A DNA stretch of 28,728 nt, from positions 1 to 28,728 of the forward strand of contig JACQDU010000062.1 in the NCBI GenBank assembly GCA_016200955.1, in the 5' to 3' direction. A model generated the notes under the pieces. It had not been told where the DNA came from, did not search any database, and saw only the letters and a program-made list of their open reading frames with translations. Shown one piece after another: positions 13,595-21,706 of the stretch (positions within the stretch are counted from its first letter, which is position 1; the number at the start of each line of letters is the position of its first letter). This stretch comes from a bacterium (GTDB lineage Bacteria; Planctomycetota; J058; JACQDU01). A program made the translations under genes and the position numbers.

Positions 13595-16366
13595 TCACGT
13601 CTTCGGTCCCTCGGGCCCCGCTCCTGCGGCTCGGGCCCGCGCGAGAGCGTCCGCGATCGTCAACTCGACGCGCGGTCCGCTCCCCCCGAGAGTAGCACCG
13701 GGCTCGAACGTCGTCGCGGCCCCTTTCGCGGAAAGGCAGGCCGCGAGAGATCCCAGCGCGAGCGCGAGGGGAGCGTCGGCCCGCACGATCTTCCCCGCCG
13801 CGAGCTCGAAGCGGACGCTCGCGCGGCCGCCCCGGATGGTGAGGACGCCCGTCGCTCCGTCGCGCGCGAAGCGCTGGATCCTCTGTGGCATGTCGACCGG
13901 CACGCGCCACGCTCCGCTCGCGACCTGCTGCCCTCCCGAGGGCGCGCTCTTCCTGGGGGGAGCGGGCGGCGCGGGAGACGCCGGCCCTCCTGGCCTCATG
14001 TCGAGCTTCGAGGTCGTCGTCGCGAACGGGTTCGGGAACCTCCCCGTGCGCCTCGGATCGGGCAGGTCGGTGTCTTCCTGGATGATCGTCGACTCCTCGA
14101 CCGGGAACTGGAGGACGTGCGTGACGCGGTTCGGGTCGAGGACCGGCTTCGCCTCGACGGCCGGCGCCGGAGGAGCGAGCGCGTCGAGCGCCGTCACGAG
14201 GTCCTCGAGCGACGCGTAGCGCTTCTCCGGCTCCTGCTGGAGCGCGCGGTCGAGCACGCGAGCGAGCTCCGGCGGGACCTCGTTCCGCTCGCGGAGAGGC
14301 GTCGCCGTCACGCGGCGCCCTCCCGAGCGCAGCTCGAGCGGCGCCTCTCCCGTGAGCAGGAAGTGGCCGACCGCCGCGATCGAGTAGACGAGCGCGCGAG
14401 GAGTCATCTCCCGCACGCCCGCCGCCTCGGGCGCCTCGTAGCTCGGCATCGAGCGTCCCATCTCGACGCGCGAGCGGCCCGCCTCGACGAGCCCGGGAGC
14501 CAGCCCCACGTCCATGAGCCTCGCTTGCCCGTTCGGCTTGAGCAGCACGAGGCCGGGGCGGATCGCGACGCTCGTGACTCCCTGCGTGCGGGCATAGGAG
14601 ACGGCGCGCGCGAGCAGGACCGTCGCGCGCCGCGCCGTCTCCGAGGCGAGGACGCCTTCCCGGAGGACGATCTCGGACGCGGTCCTCGCCTCGACGGGGT
14701 CGGTCACGATGACCAGGACTCCCTCGGAGGCGCGAACGGCGTGCGCGAGGAGGAGCCCCGGGTGGTCGAGCGAGAGCGCGGTCTTCGAGCGCTCGACGTA
14801 GAGCTTGGCCGCGCTCGGCCCGAGGTCGAGGGCGTGCGCCGCGAGCTTCCGCTGCCGTGGGGGCTGGCCCGGCCGGCTCACGCTGCCCTCGGCCTCGAAG
14901 CGGAGGATCGGCCCTCCGAGCTCGAGGCGGCGCGAGACGGAGACGCCGAGCGCGGCGATCGCCTCGCGCGCGCGCTTCTCGCCGCTCGCCCGGTCCTCCT
15001 CCATGCGAGCGCGGCAGCGGGCGCAGAGGTGCCTCTCCTCGATCTTCGTCGCCTCGTCCGAGGAGCCGGCGTCGTTCGGGAGGTCGATCCCGCAGAGCAG
15101 GCACTTCCAGAGAGGAGCCGCGAGGGAAGGCGGCGCGTTCTCGAGCGCCACGTCGAGGACCGTCTTTCCGAGAGTGAGCTTGTCGCCCGGCCGCAGGAGG
15201 GCCGAGCTGTGGCCCCTCACCTTCAGGCCGTTCACGTAAGTCCCGTTCGAGCTGCCGAGGTTGGTCACGACGAGGCCGCGGCCGCCCAGCTCGAGGCGGC
15301 AGTGCTGGCGCGAGATCCACGGCATGCCGATCGACGTGCTCGCCTGCCCGTCCGCGAGCGAGCGCCCGATCACGAAGCCCTCGCCCACGGCGAGCGGGCG
15401 CTCGATCGTCATCTCGTCCGAGGAGAGGATCACCAGCGCCGGCGCGTCGGCGGCCGGCTTCGGCTTCCGGGGCCGGGCGAGGATCTCGACGAGCGCGCGC
15501 CGCGCCCAGCCCTCGCCCGCTCCTCCGAGGAGCTCGCGCGCGAGCGACTCCGCGGACGAGACCACCTGCTTCGCCTCCGGCCGCTCGTCCGGCTCCTTCG
15601 AGAGCAGCGAGAAGACGAACGCGCCGAGCGAAGGTGGCACCGAGCGCGGGAGCGGCGGCGGCTGGCGCTCCACGAGCTCGCGCAGGCGGGCGAAGACCGT
15701 CTCTCCCGTGAACGGCGTCATGCCCGCGAGGCACCGGTAGGCCGTGCTCCCGAGAGCGAAGATGTCCACGCGCCCGTCGACGGCGTCTCCCTCGACCTGC
15801 TCGGGGGCCATGTAGTCGATCGTGCCGATCGGCATCTCGGAGGAGATCACGCGGTCGCGGGTGACCTCGTCGTTCATTCCCTTGAGCTGGGCGATCCCGA
15901 AGTCGCAGAGCTTCGCGGCGCCGCCCGCGGTGATGACGATGTTCGGCGGCTTCACGTCCAGGTGGACCACGCCACGTGAGCTCAGGTGATCGAGAGCGTG
16001 CGCGACCTCGCAGAGGAGCGCGAGCACGACGCCGGGCGCGAGCGGCCCTCCTTGCCTCTCGAGGAGCTCCTCCAGGCTCGGGCCGTCCACGTACTCGAGG
16101 GCGAGCCACGTGCCCGCCTCGTCGTTTCCTCGCGCCAGGATCCGGACGACGTTCGGGTGGTCGAGCCGCTCGAGGAGGTCGCCTTCCTGCAGGAAGCGGT
16201 CGAGCCGCCGCTCGAGCCGGTCCACCGTCGCGTCGAATTGCCGGAGGACCTTGAGCGCGCAGATGCGGCCGGTCGCGCGCTGGCGCGCCTTGAAGACGGT
16301 CGCCATGCCGCCTTCGCCCAGCACCTCGAGGAGCTCGTAACCGGGGACCGGTTCCTTGTCCGACAC
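13595..16366 (-). CDS. Ser/Thr kinase with FHA, zinc ribbon, pseudokinase and DUF4388-like domains
   Basis: 923 aa, no membrane helix. Residues 8-268 are a kinase: LGEGGMATVF, ATP-binding K39, HLDVKPPN (135-142, a non-RD form), DFG (155-157) and APEQ (187-190). Residues 325-408 are an FHA domain: FVIGRS, SRQHCRLE, GSSNGTYVNG. A four-Cys zinc ribbon follows (C422, C425, C448, C451). Residues about 480-733 look like a second kinase fold that has lost catalysis: the HRD region reads VAIRPGLVLL (600-609) and DFG reads MDVG (618-621), while EAPE (643-646) and the C-lobe pattern LDRALQQEPEKRYASLEDLV remain. A Pro-rich linker leads to a DUF4388/PATAN-like segment (about 818-890: GVLTIRGGRASVRFELAAGKIVRAD is the core). 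GTG 16366 is 6 nt after the -10 box. Confidence 0.9.
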   Translation of the reverse strand: MSDKEPVPGYELLEVLGEGGMATVFKARQRATGRICALKVLRQFDATVDRLERRLDRFLQEGDLLERLDHPNVVRILARGNDEAGTWLALEYVDGPSLEELLERQGGPLAPGVVLALLCEVAHALDHLSSRGVVHLDVKPPNIVITAGGAAKLCDFGIAQLKGMNDEVTRDRVISSEMPIGTIDYMAPEQVEGDAVDGRVDIFALGSTAYRCLAGMTPFTGETVFARLRELVERQPPPLPRSVPPSLGAFVFSLLSKEPDERPEAKQVVSSAESLARELLGGAGEGWARRALVEILARPRKPKPAADAPALVILSSDEMTIERPLAVGEGFVIGRSLADGQASTSIGMPWISRQHCRLELGGRGLVVTNLGSSNGTYVNGLKVRGHSSALLRPGDKLTLGKTVLDVALENAPPSLAAPLWKCLLCGIDLPNDAGSSDEATKIEERHLCARCRARMEEDRASGEKRAREAIAALGVSVSRRLELGGPILRFEAEGSVSRPGQPPRQRKLAAHALDLGPSAAKLYVERSKTALSLDHPGLLLAHAVRASEGVLVIVTDPVEARTASEIVLREGVLASETARRATVLLARAVSYARTQGVTSVAIRPGLVLLKPNGQARLMDVGLAPGLVEAGRSRVEMGRSMPSYEAPEAAGVREMTPRALVYSIAAVGHFLLTGEAPLELRSGGRRVTATPLRERNEVPPELARVLDRALQQEPEKRYASLEDLVTALDALAPPAPAVEAKPVLDPNRVTHVLQFPVEESTIIQEDTDLPDPRRTGRFPNPFATTTSKLDMRPGGPASPAPPAPPRKSAPSGGQQVASGAWRVPVDMPQRIQRFARDGATGVLTIRGGRASVRFELAAGKIVRADAPLALALGSLAACLSAKGAATTFEPGATLGGSGPRVELTIADALARARAAGAGPEGPKT

Positions 16367-16372
16367 GGACGT

Positions 16373-16401
16373 ATGTTAGGGCGGCCGCGCCCGGCGAGCA
16401 A
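16373..16401 (-). promoter_or_regulatory. Promoter of the FHA kinase operon, leaderless type
   Basis: On the minus strand TTGCTC (16401-16396), a 17-bp spacer, TAACAT (16378-16373), then 6 nt to GTG 16366. No Shine-Dalgarno. Same geometry as the promoter at 8502. Confidence 0.65.
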
Positions 16402-16428
16402 CTTGCCGGACGCTCGCGCGGCGTGCCC

Positions 16429-16457
16429 CTGACGCTCGCGCCGTTTCCGATTAGAGT
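16429..16457 (+). promoter_or_regulatory. Promoter of the outer-membrane protein gene
   Basis: CTGACG (16429-16434), a 17-bp spacer and TAGAGT (16452-16457), then 17 nt to TTG 16475 with GGGAG in the leader. It is divergent from the kinase promoter within 108 bp. Confidence 0.6.
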
Positions 16458-16474
16458 CTTCCCGGGAGAAAGGC

Positions 16475-17833
16475 TTGACCCGGGGGAGCGCGACGTTCGG
16501 GATTCTTCTCCTCTCGCTGCTGCTCCTCCACGCGAAGGGCGCGGGCGCGCAGGACCGGGGGCCGGACCCGGAGAACGACCGCCTCGGGAAAGGCGGCCGC
16601 ACCGGCGCCGAGAGCGCCGAGACGCCTCCCAAGCCGGCCCCGCGCCCGGTCCTGCCCTACGATCCCAACGACGAGGCCCCTCCTCCCGACGCTCCCGGGC
16701 CGAGCCGCGAGAAGCCCGGTTCGGAAGAGAGGGGAAAGCACGACGAGACACCGACGACCGGCGGGATGTTCGAGGGAATCGAGACGAAGGCCGACGGCCG
16801 CATCCGTCTCGAGCTCGGTTACGACTCGAACGTCTTCCGCGCCGAGAGAGGGCGCACGAGCGACTTCTTCTTCCACGGATACGGCGAGGGCAACCTCCTC
16901 GTCCGCTTCCCGGGAGAGCGCGAGCTCTTCGCGAGCGTCACGGGAGAGGGCCTCGCTTACGGGAAGCAGGACCTCGCGAACGAAGCTTACGGCTCGTCGT
17001 TCGCCGACTACTACCACCCGCTCACCTCGCGGCTCGACGTGGAGGTCCAGAACACCTTCGAGTACTCGCGGCAGAACCTCCTCGACGACAACGGCGACCT
17101 CCTCCCGCGCGAGAAGTTCAACGCGTACGACGAGGAGTGCCGCGTGGCCTTCATCGCTCACGCGACGGACGAGCTCTCCTTCGAGATCGGCGGCGGGTTC
17201 CGCTGGAAGGACTTCGAGGAGACGTTCGGGATCCCGTCGCTCGACTTCTACGAGGCTCGCGGGAACGCCGGCGCGCGCTTCAAGATCCCGTGGTGGCCCG
17301 AGTCGAAGCTGCGCGTCCGTTACGTCTTCCGCGAGCGCCACTACCTCCAGCTCCGCGCGAACCTGCGCGACGGAGCCTTCGTCAGGGAAGACCCGAAGCT
17401 AGTGCTCCAGCGCCACCAGGCGATCGTGAGCTACTCGCAGCGCGTCGAGATCCCGTCGCCGTTCTCCAAGAACCCCATGCAGCTCTCGGTCGTCGCCGGG
17501 TACACGTTCACCTACAACGGCGACATCTTCGAGAACGACCGCAGCTACCGCGAGCACTCGGGCTCGCTGCGCGTCGAGTGGTGGATCGTGCGCGAGTGGA
17601 CACGGCTCGAGCTCGAGGTGCGCGGCGGCACGCGGAGCTTCCTCGTGCGCCGTGCGCCCTCGCAGGCGGGGCTCAGGCAGCGCTTCCTCGACTCGTCCGC
17701 GCTCCTCTGGCAGAAGGTCTACGACCACGTCGCGATCGTGGGAGAGGTCGCCTGGTTCCTCTACGACTCGACCGACCCGACCGAGAGCTACGGCCGCTTC
17801 GTGGGACAGCTCGGCATCGAGGTCTTCTTCTAG
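16475..17833 (+). CDS. Outer-membrane beta-barrel protein
   Basis: 452 aa starting with TTG at 16475; GGGAG 6 nt upstream and an immediate signal peptide (MTRGSATFGILLLSLLLLHA, cleaved near GAGA-QD) support the start. A low-complexity, Pro/Glu-rich stretch (about 30-100) precedes the barrel, which begins RIRLELGYDSNVFRAERG. From there alternating amphipathic strands rich in Tyr, Phe, Arg and Glu continue to the end (for example LFASVTGEGLAYGK, RLDVEVQNTFEYSRQ, LSFEIGGGFRWKDFEE). The protein ends GQLGIEVFF: a terminal Phe, the classical signal for barrel insertion. GYDSNVFR and the DLL-type strands resemble OMPs linked to polysaccharide export, and the next gene is a glycosyltransferase, but transport function is inference. 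Confidence 0.88.
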   Translation: MTRGSATFGILLLSLLLLHAKGAGAQDRGPDPENDRLGKGGRTGAESAETPPKPAPRPVLPYDPNDEAPPPDAPGPSREKPGSEERGKHDETPTTGGMFEGIETKADGRIRLELGYDSNVFRAERGRTSDFFFHGYGEGNLLVRFPGERELFASVTGEGLAYGKQDLANEAYGSSFADYYHPLTSRLDVEVQNTFEYSRQNLLDDNGDLLPREKFNAYDEECRVAFIAHATDELSFEIGGGFRWKDFEETFGIPSLDFYEARGNAGARFKIPWWPESKLRVRYVFRERHYLQLRANLRDGAFVREDPKLVLQRHQAIVSYSQRVEIPSPFSKNPMQLSVVAGYTFTYNGDIFENDRSYREHSGSLRVEWWIVREWTRLELEVRGGTRSFLVRRAPSQAGLRQRFLDSSALLWQKVYDHVAIVGEVAWFLYDSTDPTESYGRFVGQLGIEVFF

Positions 17834-18877
17834 GTGAGACTCTCGATCGTCTTCTACCTCTCGGCGACCGAGGTCTCCGGCGGAGCGAAGGTCCTCCTCG
17901 AGCACGCGAGGCGCCTCGCGGCGCGCGGGCACGAGACGGCCGTGCTCGTCCCGCGGGGGCGCGAGCCGCCTCGCTTCTTCGAGCACGGGAGGCCGGTCGT
18001 GCGCGACCTCCCCGCTCGAGCCGACCTCGTCGTCGCGACGCGATACCGCGACATCGAGCCCGCGCTGGCGCTTGCGGGCGGGCGAGCGCGCGTCGTGCAC
18101 CTCGTCCAGGGAGACGACACGGCAGGGCCCCGGGACGATCTCGCCCGCCTGCACGGGCTCGGCTCGGTGCTCGCGAGGCGCCGCGCACGCCGGAAGCTCG
18201 AGCGCTGCGAGCGCACGCTCGCTCTCCCGACGGTCAAGCTCGCCGTCTCCGAGCACCTCCGCGAGCGGCTCGCGCGCTCCGGTCACCGGGCCTTGCTCGC
18301 GCCGAACGGCGTCGACGTCTCGCGCTTCTCTCCCGGCGCGACGCAGGACGATGATGAGAGGAGACCTCCGCTCGGGCGCCAGCGCGTGCTCGTCGCGGGA
18401 GCGCGCTCGGGCCCGACGAAGGGGATCGAGCTCGCGCTCTCGGTGCTCGAGAGCGTCCGCGCGAGCCGCGAGATCGAGATCGCGCACCTCGCGCCCTCGC
18501 TCGACGAGACGGACGCGCGAGCGGACCGGCGCGTCGCCGGAGTTCCCGAGGACCTCGTCGTGGCCCTGCTCCGGAGCACGGGCGTCTTCGTCTCCGCGGC
18601 GAGCGAGGACGAGGGCTTCGACCTCGTCGCGCTCGAGGCCATGGCGAGCGGCGTCGCCTGCGTGCTCTCGGGAGGCGGAGCTCACCGCGAGATCGCGCCG
18701 GGGCTCGTCGTCGGGCGCGACCGCGAGGCCCTCTCCCGTGCCGTTCTCCGGTGCCTGGAAGAGCGAGAAGAACGAGAGAGGCGGCGCGAGATCGGCCTCG
18801 CCGCGGCCGGCGCCCGCTCGTGGGAGATCATGATCGGGCGCGTCGAGCGAGCTTACGAAGACGCCCTCTCGCGCTGA
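17834..18877 (+). CDS. Glycosyltransferase family 4-like (GT-B)
   Basis: 347 aa. GTG starts directly after the stop of the outer-membrane protein gene (TAG-GTG), so the two are translationally linked. N-terminal Rossmann half: RLSIVFYLSATEVSGGAKVLLEHARRLAARGHE has the usual GG-A loop and start of GT4 enzymes (about 3-35). The middle holds LLAPNGVDVSRFSP, the standard GT4 hinge. The C-terminal half has VLVAGARSGPTKGIELAL and the donor-binding E-x7-E motif in SEDEGFDLVALEAMASG (about 256-273), followed by GGGAHREI. It transfers a sugar from a nucleotide donor to an unknown acceptor, probably in cell-surface polysaccharide synthesis given the neighbour. No membrane helix. Confidence 0.92.
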   Translation: MRLSIVFYLSATEVSGGAKVLLEHARRLAARGHETAVLVPRGREPPRFFEHGRPVVRDLPARADLVVATRYRDIEPALALAGGRARVVHLVQGDDTAGPRDDLARLHGLGSVLARRRARRKLERCERTLALPTVKLAVSEHLRERLARSGHRALLAPNGVDVSRFSPGATQDDDERRPPLGRQRVLVAGARSGPTKGIELALSVLESVRASREIEIAHLAPSLDETDARADRRVAGVPEDLVVALLRSTGVFVSAASEDEGFDLVALEAMASGVACVLSGGGAHREIAPGLVVGRDREALSRAVLRCLEEREERERRREIGLAAAGARSWEIMIGRVERAYEDALSR

Positions 18878-18897
18878 CTCACGCGGCAGGCGCTCGC

Positions 18898-18926
18898 TGG
18901 AAATGCGGGGGAGCCGTGCTTACGAT
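18898..18926 (+). promoter_or_regulatory. Promoter of folC, leaderless type
   Basis: TGGAAA (18898-18903), a 17-bp spacer, TACGAT (18921-18926), then 9 pyrimidine-rich nt to ATG 18936. No ribosome-binding site is possible in so short a leader. Confidence 0.6.
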
Positions 18927-18935
18927 CTCTCCCCC

Positions 18936-20318
18936 ATGGCCGTGATCCCCAAGCTCGAGACGTTCGCCGACCTCGAGGACATCTTCGCGGAGGTCACGGA
19001 CTACGAGAAGGAGACCGGCTATCGCTACGCGAGGAAGACGTTCGACCTCTCGCGCATGGAAGCGCTCCTCGACCGCCTCTCCCGGCCCGAGAGGAGCTTC
19101 GCGTCGATCCTCGTCGCGGGCACGAAAGGAAAGGGCTCGACGACGGCGACCGCCGCGACGCTCCTGCGGACGACGGGCGCTTCGCCGGTCGGGCTCTACA
19201 CGTCTCCTCACCTGATCCACCTCCGCGAGCGGATCCGCCTGAACGCGCGGATCGCGACCGAGGAGGAGTGGCTCGCCGCCGCGAGGCGCGTCGTCCCGGA
19301 AGCCCTCGAGCTCGTGAGCGCGGGGCGAGGGCCGACGTTCTTCGAGCTCACGACGGCGATCGCGTTCCAGTGCTACCGCCAGGAGAAGTGCGAGGCCGCC
19401 GCGATCGAGGTCGGCCTCGGAGGGAGGCTCGACGCGACGAACGTCCTTCCGGGCGAGAAGCTCGCGGCGACGATCGTGACGCAGATCGGCCTCGACCACA
19501 CGTACCTCCTCGGGAAGACGCCGGCCGCGATCGCCCTCGAGAAGGCCGCGATCGCGCGCGCCGGCGTCCCCATGATCGTGGGAGCCCAGGAGCCGAGCGC
19601 TCTCGCGGCGATCGAGCAGACGGCGCGCGCCGCGGGAGCGCCCCTCGAGCGGCTCGGGCGCGAGCTCGAGGTCCAGGTCGAGCGCGTCTCTCTCGACGGG
19701 ACGCGCTTTTCTCTCACGACGCCTCGCGCGCGCTACCGCTCGCTCGAGACGCCTCTCGTCGGCCGCTACCAGGCGGAGAACGCGGCGCTCGCGGTCGCCG
19801 CGGTCGAGCACGCGTGGCTGGGGCCGCTCCGTGCGAGCGGCGTGGCCGCGACGGAGCTCGAAGACGATGTGCGCCGCGGGCTCGCGCGCGTCCGGTGGCG
19901 CGGGCGATTCGACCTCGTCCGCCCCGCTCGCGGGGCGCCGGTGCTGATCGACGGCGCGCACGACCCGACCTCCATGAAGCGCCTCGTCGAGACGGTCCGC
20001 GAGGTCGTGCCCGGCGTGCGCCCCGTCCTCCTCTTCGCGATCGCCAGGGACAAGGAGATCGACCTGATCCTCGACGAGCTCGCCGGCTTCCCCGCGCACG
20101 CCTTCGTGTGCCGGGCGAAGACCAAGCGCGCCGCGGAGCCCGCGGAGCTCGCTTCCAAGCTCGAGTCGCGCGGCGTTCCGTCGACGGCCTGCGAGGGGAC
20201 CTCGGAGGAGGCCCTCGCCCTCGCCCGCTCCCGCGCGGGAGGAGGGCTCGTGCTCGTCTGCGGGAGCATCTACCTCGCGGGAGAGGCGCTCTCCGCGCTC
20301 GGCGAGGACGCGGGCTGA
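18936..20318 (+). CDS. folC: Bifunctional folylpolyglutamate/dihydrofolate synthase
   Basis: 460 aa, within the family range. It adds Glu to folates and, in bifunctional forms, joins dihydropteroate and Glu; it acts in the cytosol and needs ATP. Seen: YARKTFDLSRMEALLDRL near the N-terminus, P-loop AGTKGKGSTTA (61-71), GLYTSPHLIHLRERIRLN (the omega-loop region), FFELTTAIAFQCY, AAIEVGLGGRLDATNV, TQIGLDHTYLLGKT, RYQAENAALAVAA, and the C-terminal VLIDGAHDPTSMKRLV. The ATG at 18936 is preferred over an in-frame ATG at 18903, which lies inside the promoter. It is transcribed alone; no other folate gene is nearby. Confidence 0.95.
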   Translation: MAVIPKLETFADLEDIFAEVTDYEKETGYRYARKTFDLSRMEALLDRLSRPERSFASILVAGTKGKGSTTATAATLLRTTGASPVGLYTSPHLIHLRERIRLNARIATEEEWLAAARRVVPEALELVSAGRGPTFFELTTAIAFQCYRQEKCEAAAIEVGLGGRLDATNVLPGEKLAATIVTQIGLDHTYLLGKTPAAIALEKAAIARAGVPMIVGAQEPSALAAIEQTARAAGAPLERLGRELEVQVERVSLDGTRFSLTTPRARYRSLETPLVGRYQAENAALAVAAVEHAWLGPLRASGVAATELEDDVRRGLARVRWRGRFDLVRPARGAPVLIDGAHDPTSMKRLVETVREVVPGVRPVLLFAIARDKEIDLILDELAGFPAHAFVCRAKTKRAAEPAELASKLESRGVPSTACEGTSEEALALARSRAGGGLVLVCGSIYLAGEALSALGEDAG

Positions 20319-20351
20319 CGGCCCGAACGGGCGTTCCGGCGCGCGCGGGCG

Positions 20352-20360
20352 TGCTAGATT
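20352..20360 (+). promoter_or_regulatory. Extended -10 of the S1/P1-PDZ gene
   Basis: TGCTAGATT at 20352-20360, then 26 nt containing a strong Shine-Dalgarno (AAGGGAGG) 6 nt before GTG 20387. Short-leader SD class. Confidence 0.6.
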
Positions 20361-20386
20361 GATTCCTCCCGGGAAGGGAGGATTCC

Positions 20387-21703
20387 GTGAAGCCCCCTCA
20401 CCTGACCACGAGGCGTCTCGGCCTCGGTCTCGCTCTCCTCGCTCTCCTCGCGGCGCCGGCGCTCGGGTGGGGACACACCGGGCATTACATGATCAACAAG
20501 CTCGCGGTCGACGCTCTCCCGGAAGGCGCGCTCAAGGCTTACTTCAAGGAGAACCGCGATTACCTCGCCGACCACGCGATCGACGCGGACAACGCGAAGA
20601 CCGGCGACCCGCTCGAGCGGCGGAGGCACTACCTCGACATCGACACCGACGGCATCCGCCCGGAGACTTACCCGCGCTCCTGGAAGGCGGCCGTCGCGCG
20701 CTTCGGCGAGGACACGGCGACCAAGCAGGGCACGCTCCCCTGGTCCATGCAGACGAAGCTCGAGGAGCTCGTCTCGGCCATGAAGGAGCGGGACGCCTCC
20801 AAGATCCTCGAGCGCGCGGCGTGGCTCGGCCACTACGTCGGCGACGCTCACGTCCCCTTCCATGCCTGCTCGAACAACAACGGGCAGCTCACCGGGCAGA
20901 AGGGGATCCACGCGATCTGGGAGAGCCACATGCTCGATCACAACAAGGACGAGATCGAGCCCGCCGTCGTGAAGCTCGTCGCGAAGATGCAGGTGGCCGA
21001 GGTCAACGGCGAGATCTCCGACTGGTGCTTCGATCGCCTGATGACCGGAGACAGCTACGCTCACCAGATCCTCGAGAAGGACAAGGGCAACCGCGCGGCC
21101 GGCCGCGAGAAGAACCTCTGGGAGACGACGGGAGAGATCGCCGAGAAACGCCTCGCCGAGGCGACGACGGGCCTCGCCTCGCTCTGGCTCACGGCCTACA
21201 ACCGCGCGGGCAAGCCCGTGCTCCCGAACGGAAAGGCCCCGGAGAAGCCGCCCGAGCCGCCGCCGGTCCAGCCCCAGAACCCGCCGAAAGGACCCGTGGG
21301 GGGCATGCCGCCCGATCGCGGAGACGAGGACCCGGGCGTCGCTCCTCCGCGACCGGAGAAGCCGGACCCTCCGAAGCCCGAGCCCAAGCCGGAGCCGCCC
21401 AAGCCCGAGCCCAAGCCGGAGCCGGAGCCCGCTCCGAGCGCGAAGGCGACGGACGGCGGGATCAAGGGCCTCCTCGTGCACGACGACGACAACCAGCCGG
21501 GCGCGATCGTGGACGTGCCGGGCGACGCATGCGCGGCGGCGAACATCCACCGGGGCGACGTGATCATCTCCGTGGACGGGAACCACGTGAACAGCGTGGG
21601 CACGCTCAAGCGGCGGCTCCAGGACTACAAGGCCGGGGACTCGGTCCCTCTCGGGATCCTGAGGAAGGGCGCCGAGGAGCTGCACACGGTCCGGATTCCC
21701 TGA
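20387..21703 (+). CDS. Secreted S1/P1 nuclease/phospholipase C-like protein with PDZ domain
   Basis: 438 aa. Signal peptide 1-27 (LGLGLALLALLAAPALG) and predicted mature N-terminal Trp28, as in S1/P1 nucleases, where Trp1 itself binds zinc. Further putative ligands: H33 (WGHTGH), Asp in YLADHAIDAD (60-69), H81 and D84 (HYLDID), H149, D153, H155 and H159 (GHYVGDAHVPFH), H175 and E179 (GIHAIWE). Catalytic region about 28-280. It then has a Pro/Glu/Lys-rich linker (about 285-345) and a C-terminal PDZ domain (about 350-438: GAIVDVPGDACAAANIHRGD then VIISVDGNHVNS). It is probably periplasmic or surface-bound; the PDZ would tether it to a partner or peptide. It may cleave phosphodiesters (nucleic acid or lipid); the substrate is not fixed by sequence. 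It ends 3 nt from the convergent VWA gene. Confidence 0.9.
   Translation: MKPPHLTTRRLGLGLALLALLAAPALGWGHTGHYMINKLAVDALPEGALKAYFKENRDYLADHAIDADNAKTGDPLERRRHYLDIDTDGIRPETYPRSWKAAVARFGEDTATKQGTLPWSMQTKLEELVSAMKERDASKILERAAWLGHYVGDAHVPFHACSNNNGQLTGQKGIHAIWESHMLDHNKDEIEPAVVKLVAKMQVAEVNGEISDWCFDRLMTGDSYAHQILEKDKGNRAAGREKNLWETTGEIAEKRLAEATTGLASLWLTAYNRAGKPVLPNGKAPEKPPEPPPVQPQNPPKGPVGGMPPDRGDEDPGVAPPRPEKPDPPKPEPKPEPPKPEPKPEPEPAPSAKATDGGIKGLLVHDDDNQPGAIVDVPGDACAAANIHRGDVIISVDGNHVNSVGTLKRRLQDYKAGDSVPLGILRKGAEELHTVRIP
21374..21427 (+). repeat. Two 27-bp repeats in the linker of the S1/P1-PDZ gene
   Basis: The unit AAGCCCGAGCCCAAGCCGGA plus 7 nt occurs at 21374-21400 and 21401-21427, the second copy differing only in its last three bases. 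It encodes Lys-Pro-Glu-Pro type repeats that probably form a stiff extended spacer between the two domains. Confidence 0.85.
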
Positions 21704-21706
21704 AAG

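Noticed and set aside
21196..21609. Gly/Ser-rich minus-strand frame that looks like a low-complexity secreted protein
   Set aside because: It is the complement of the Lys-Pro-Glu linker and PDZ region of the S1/P1 gene.
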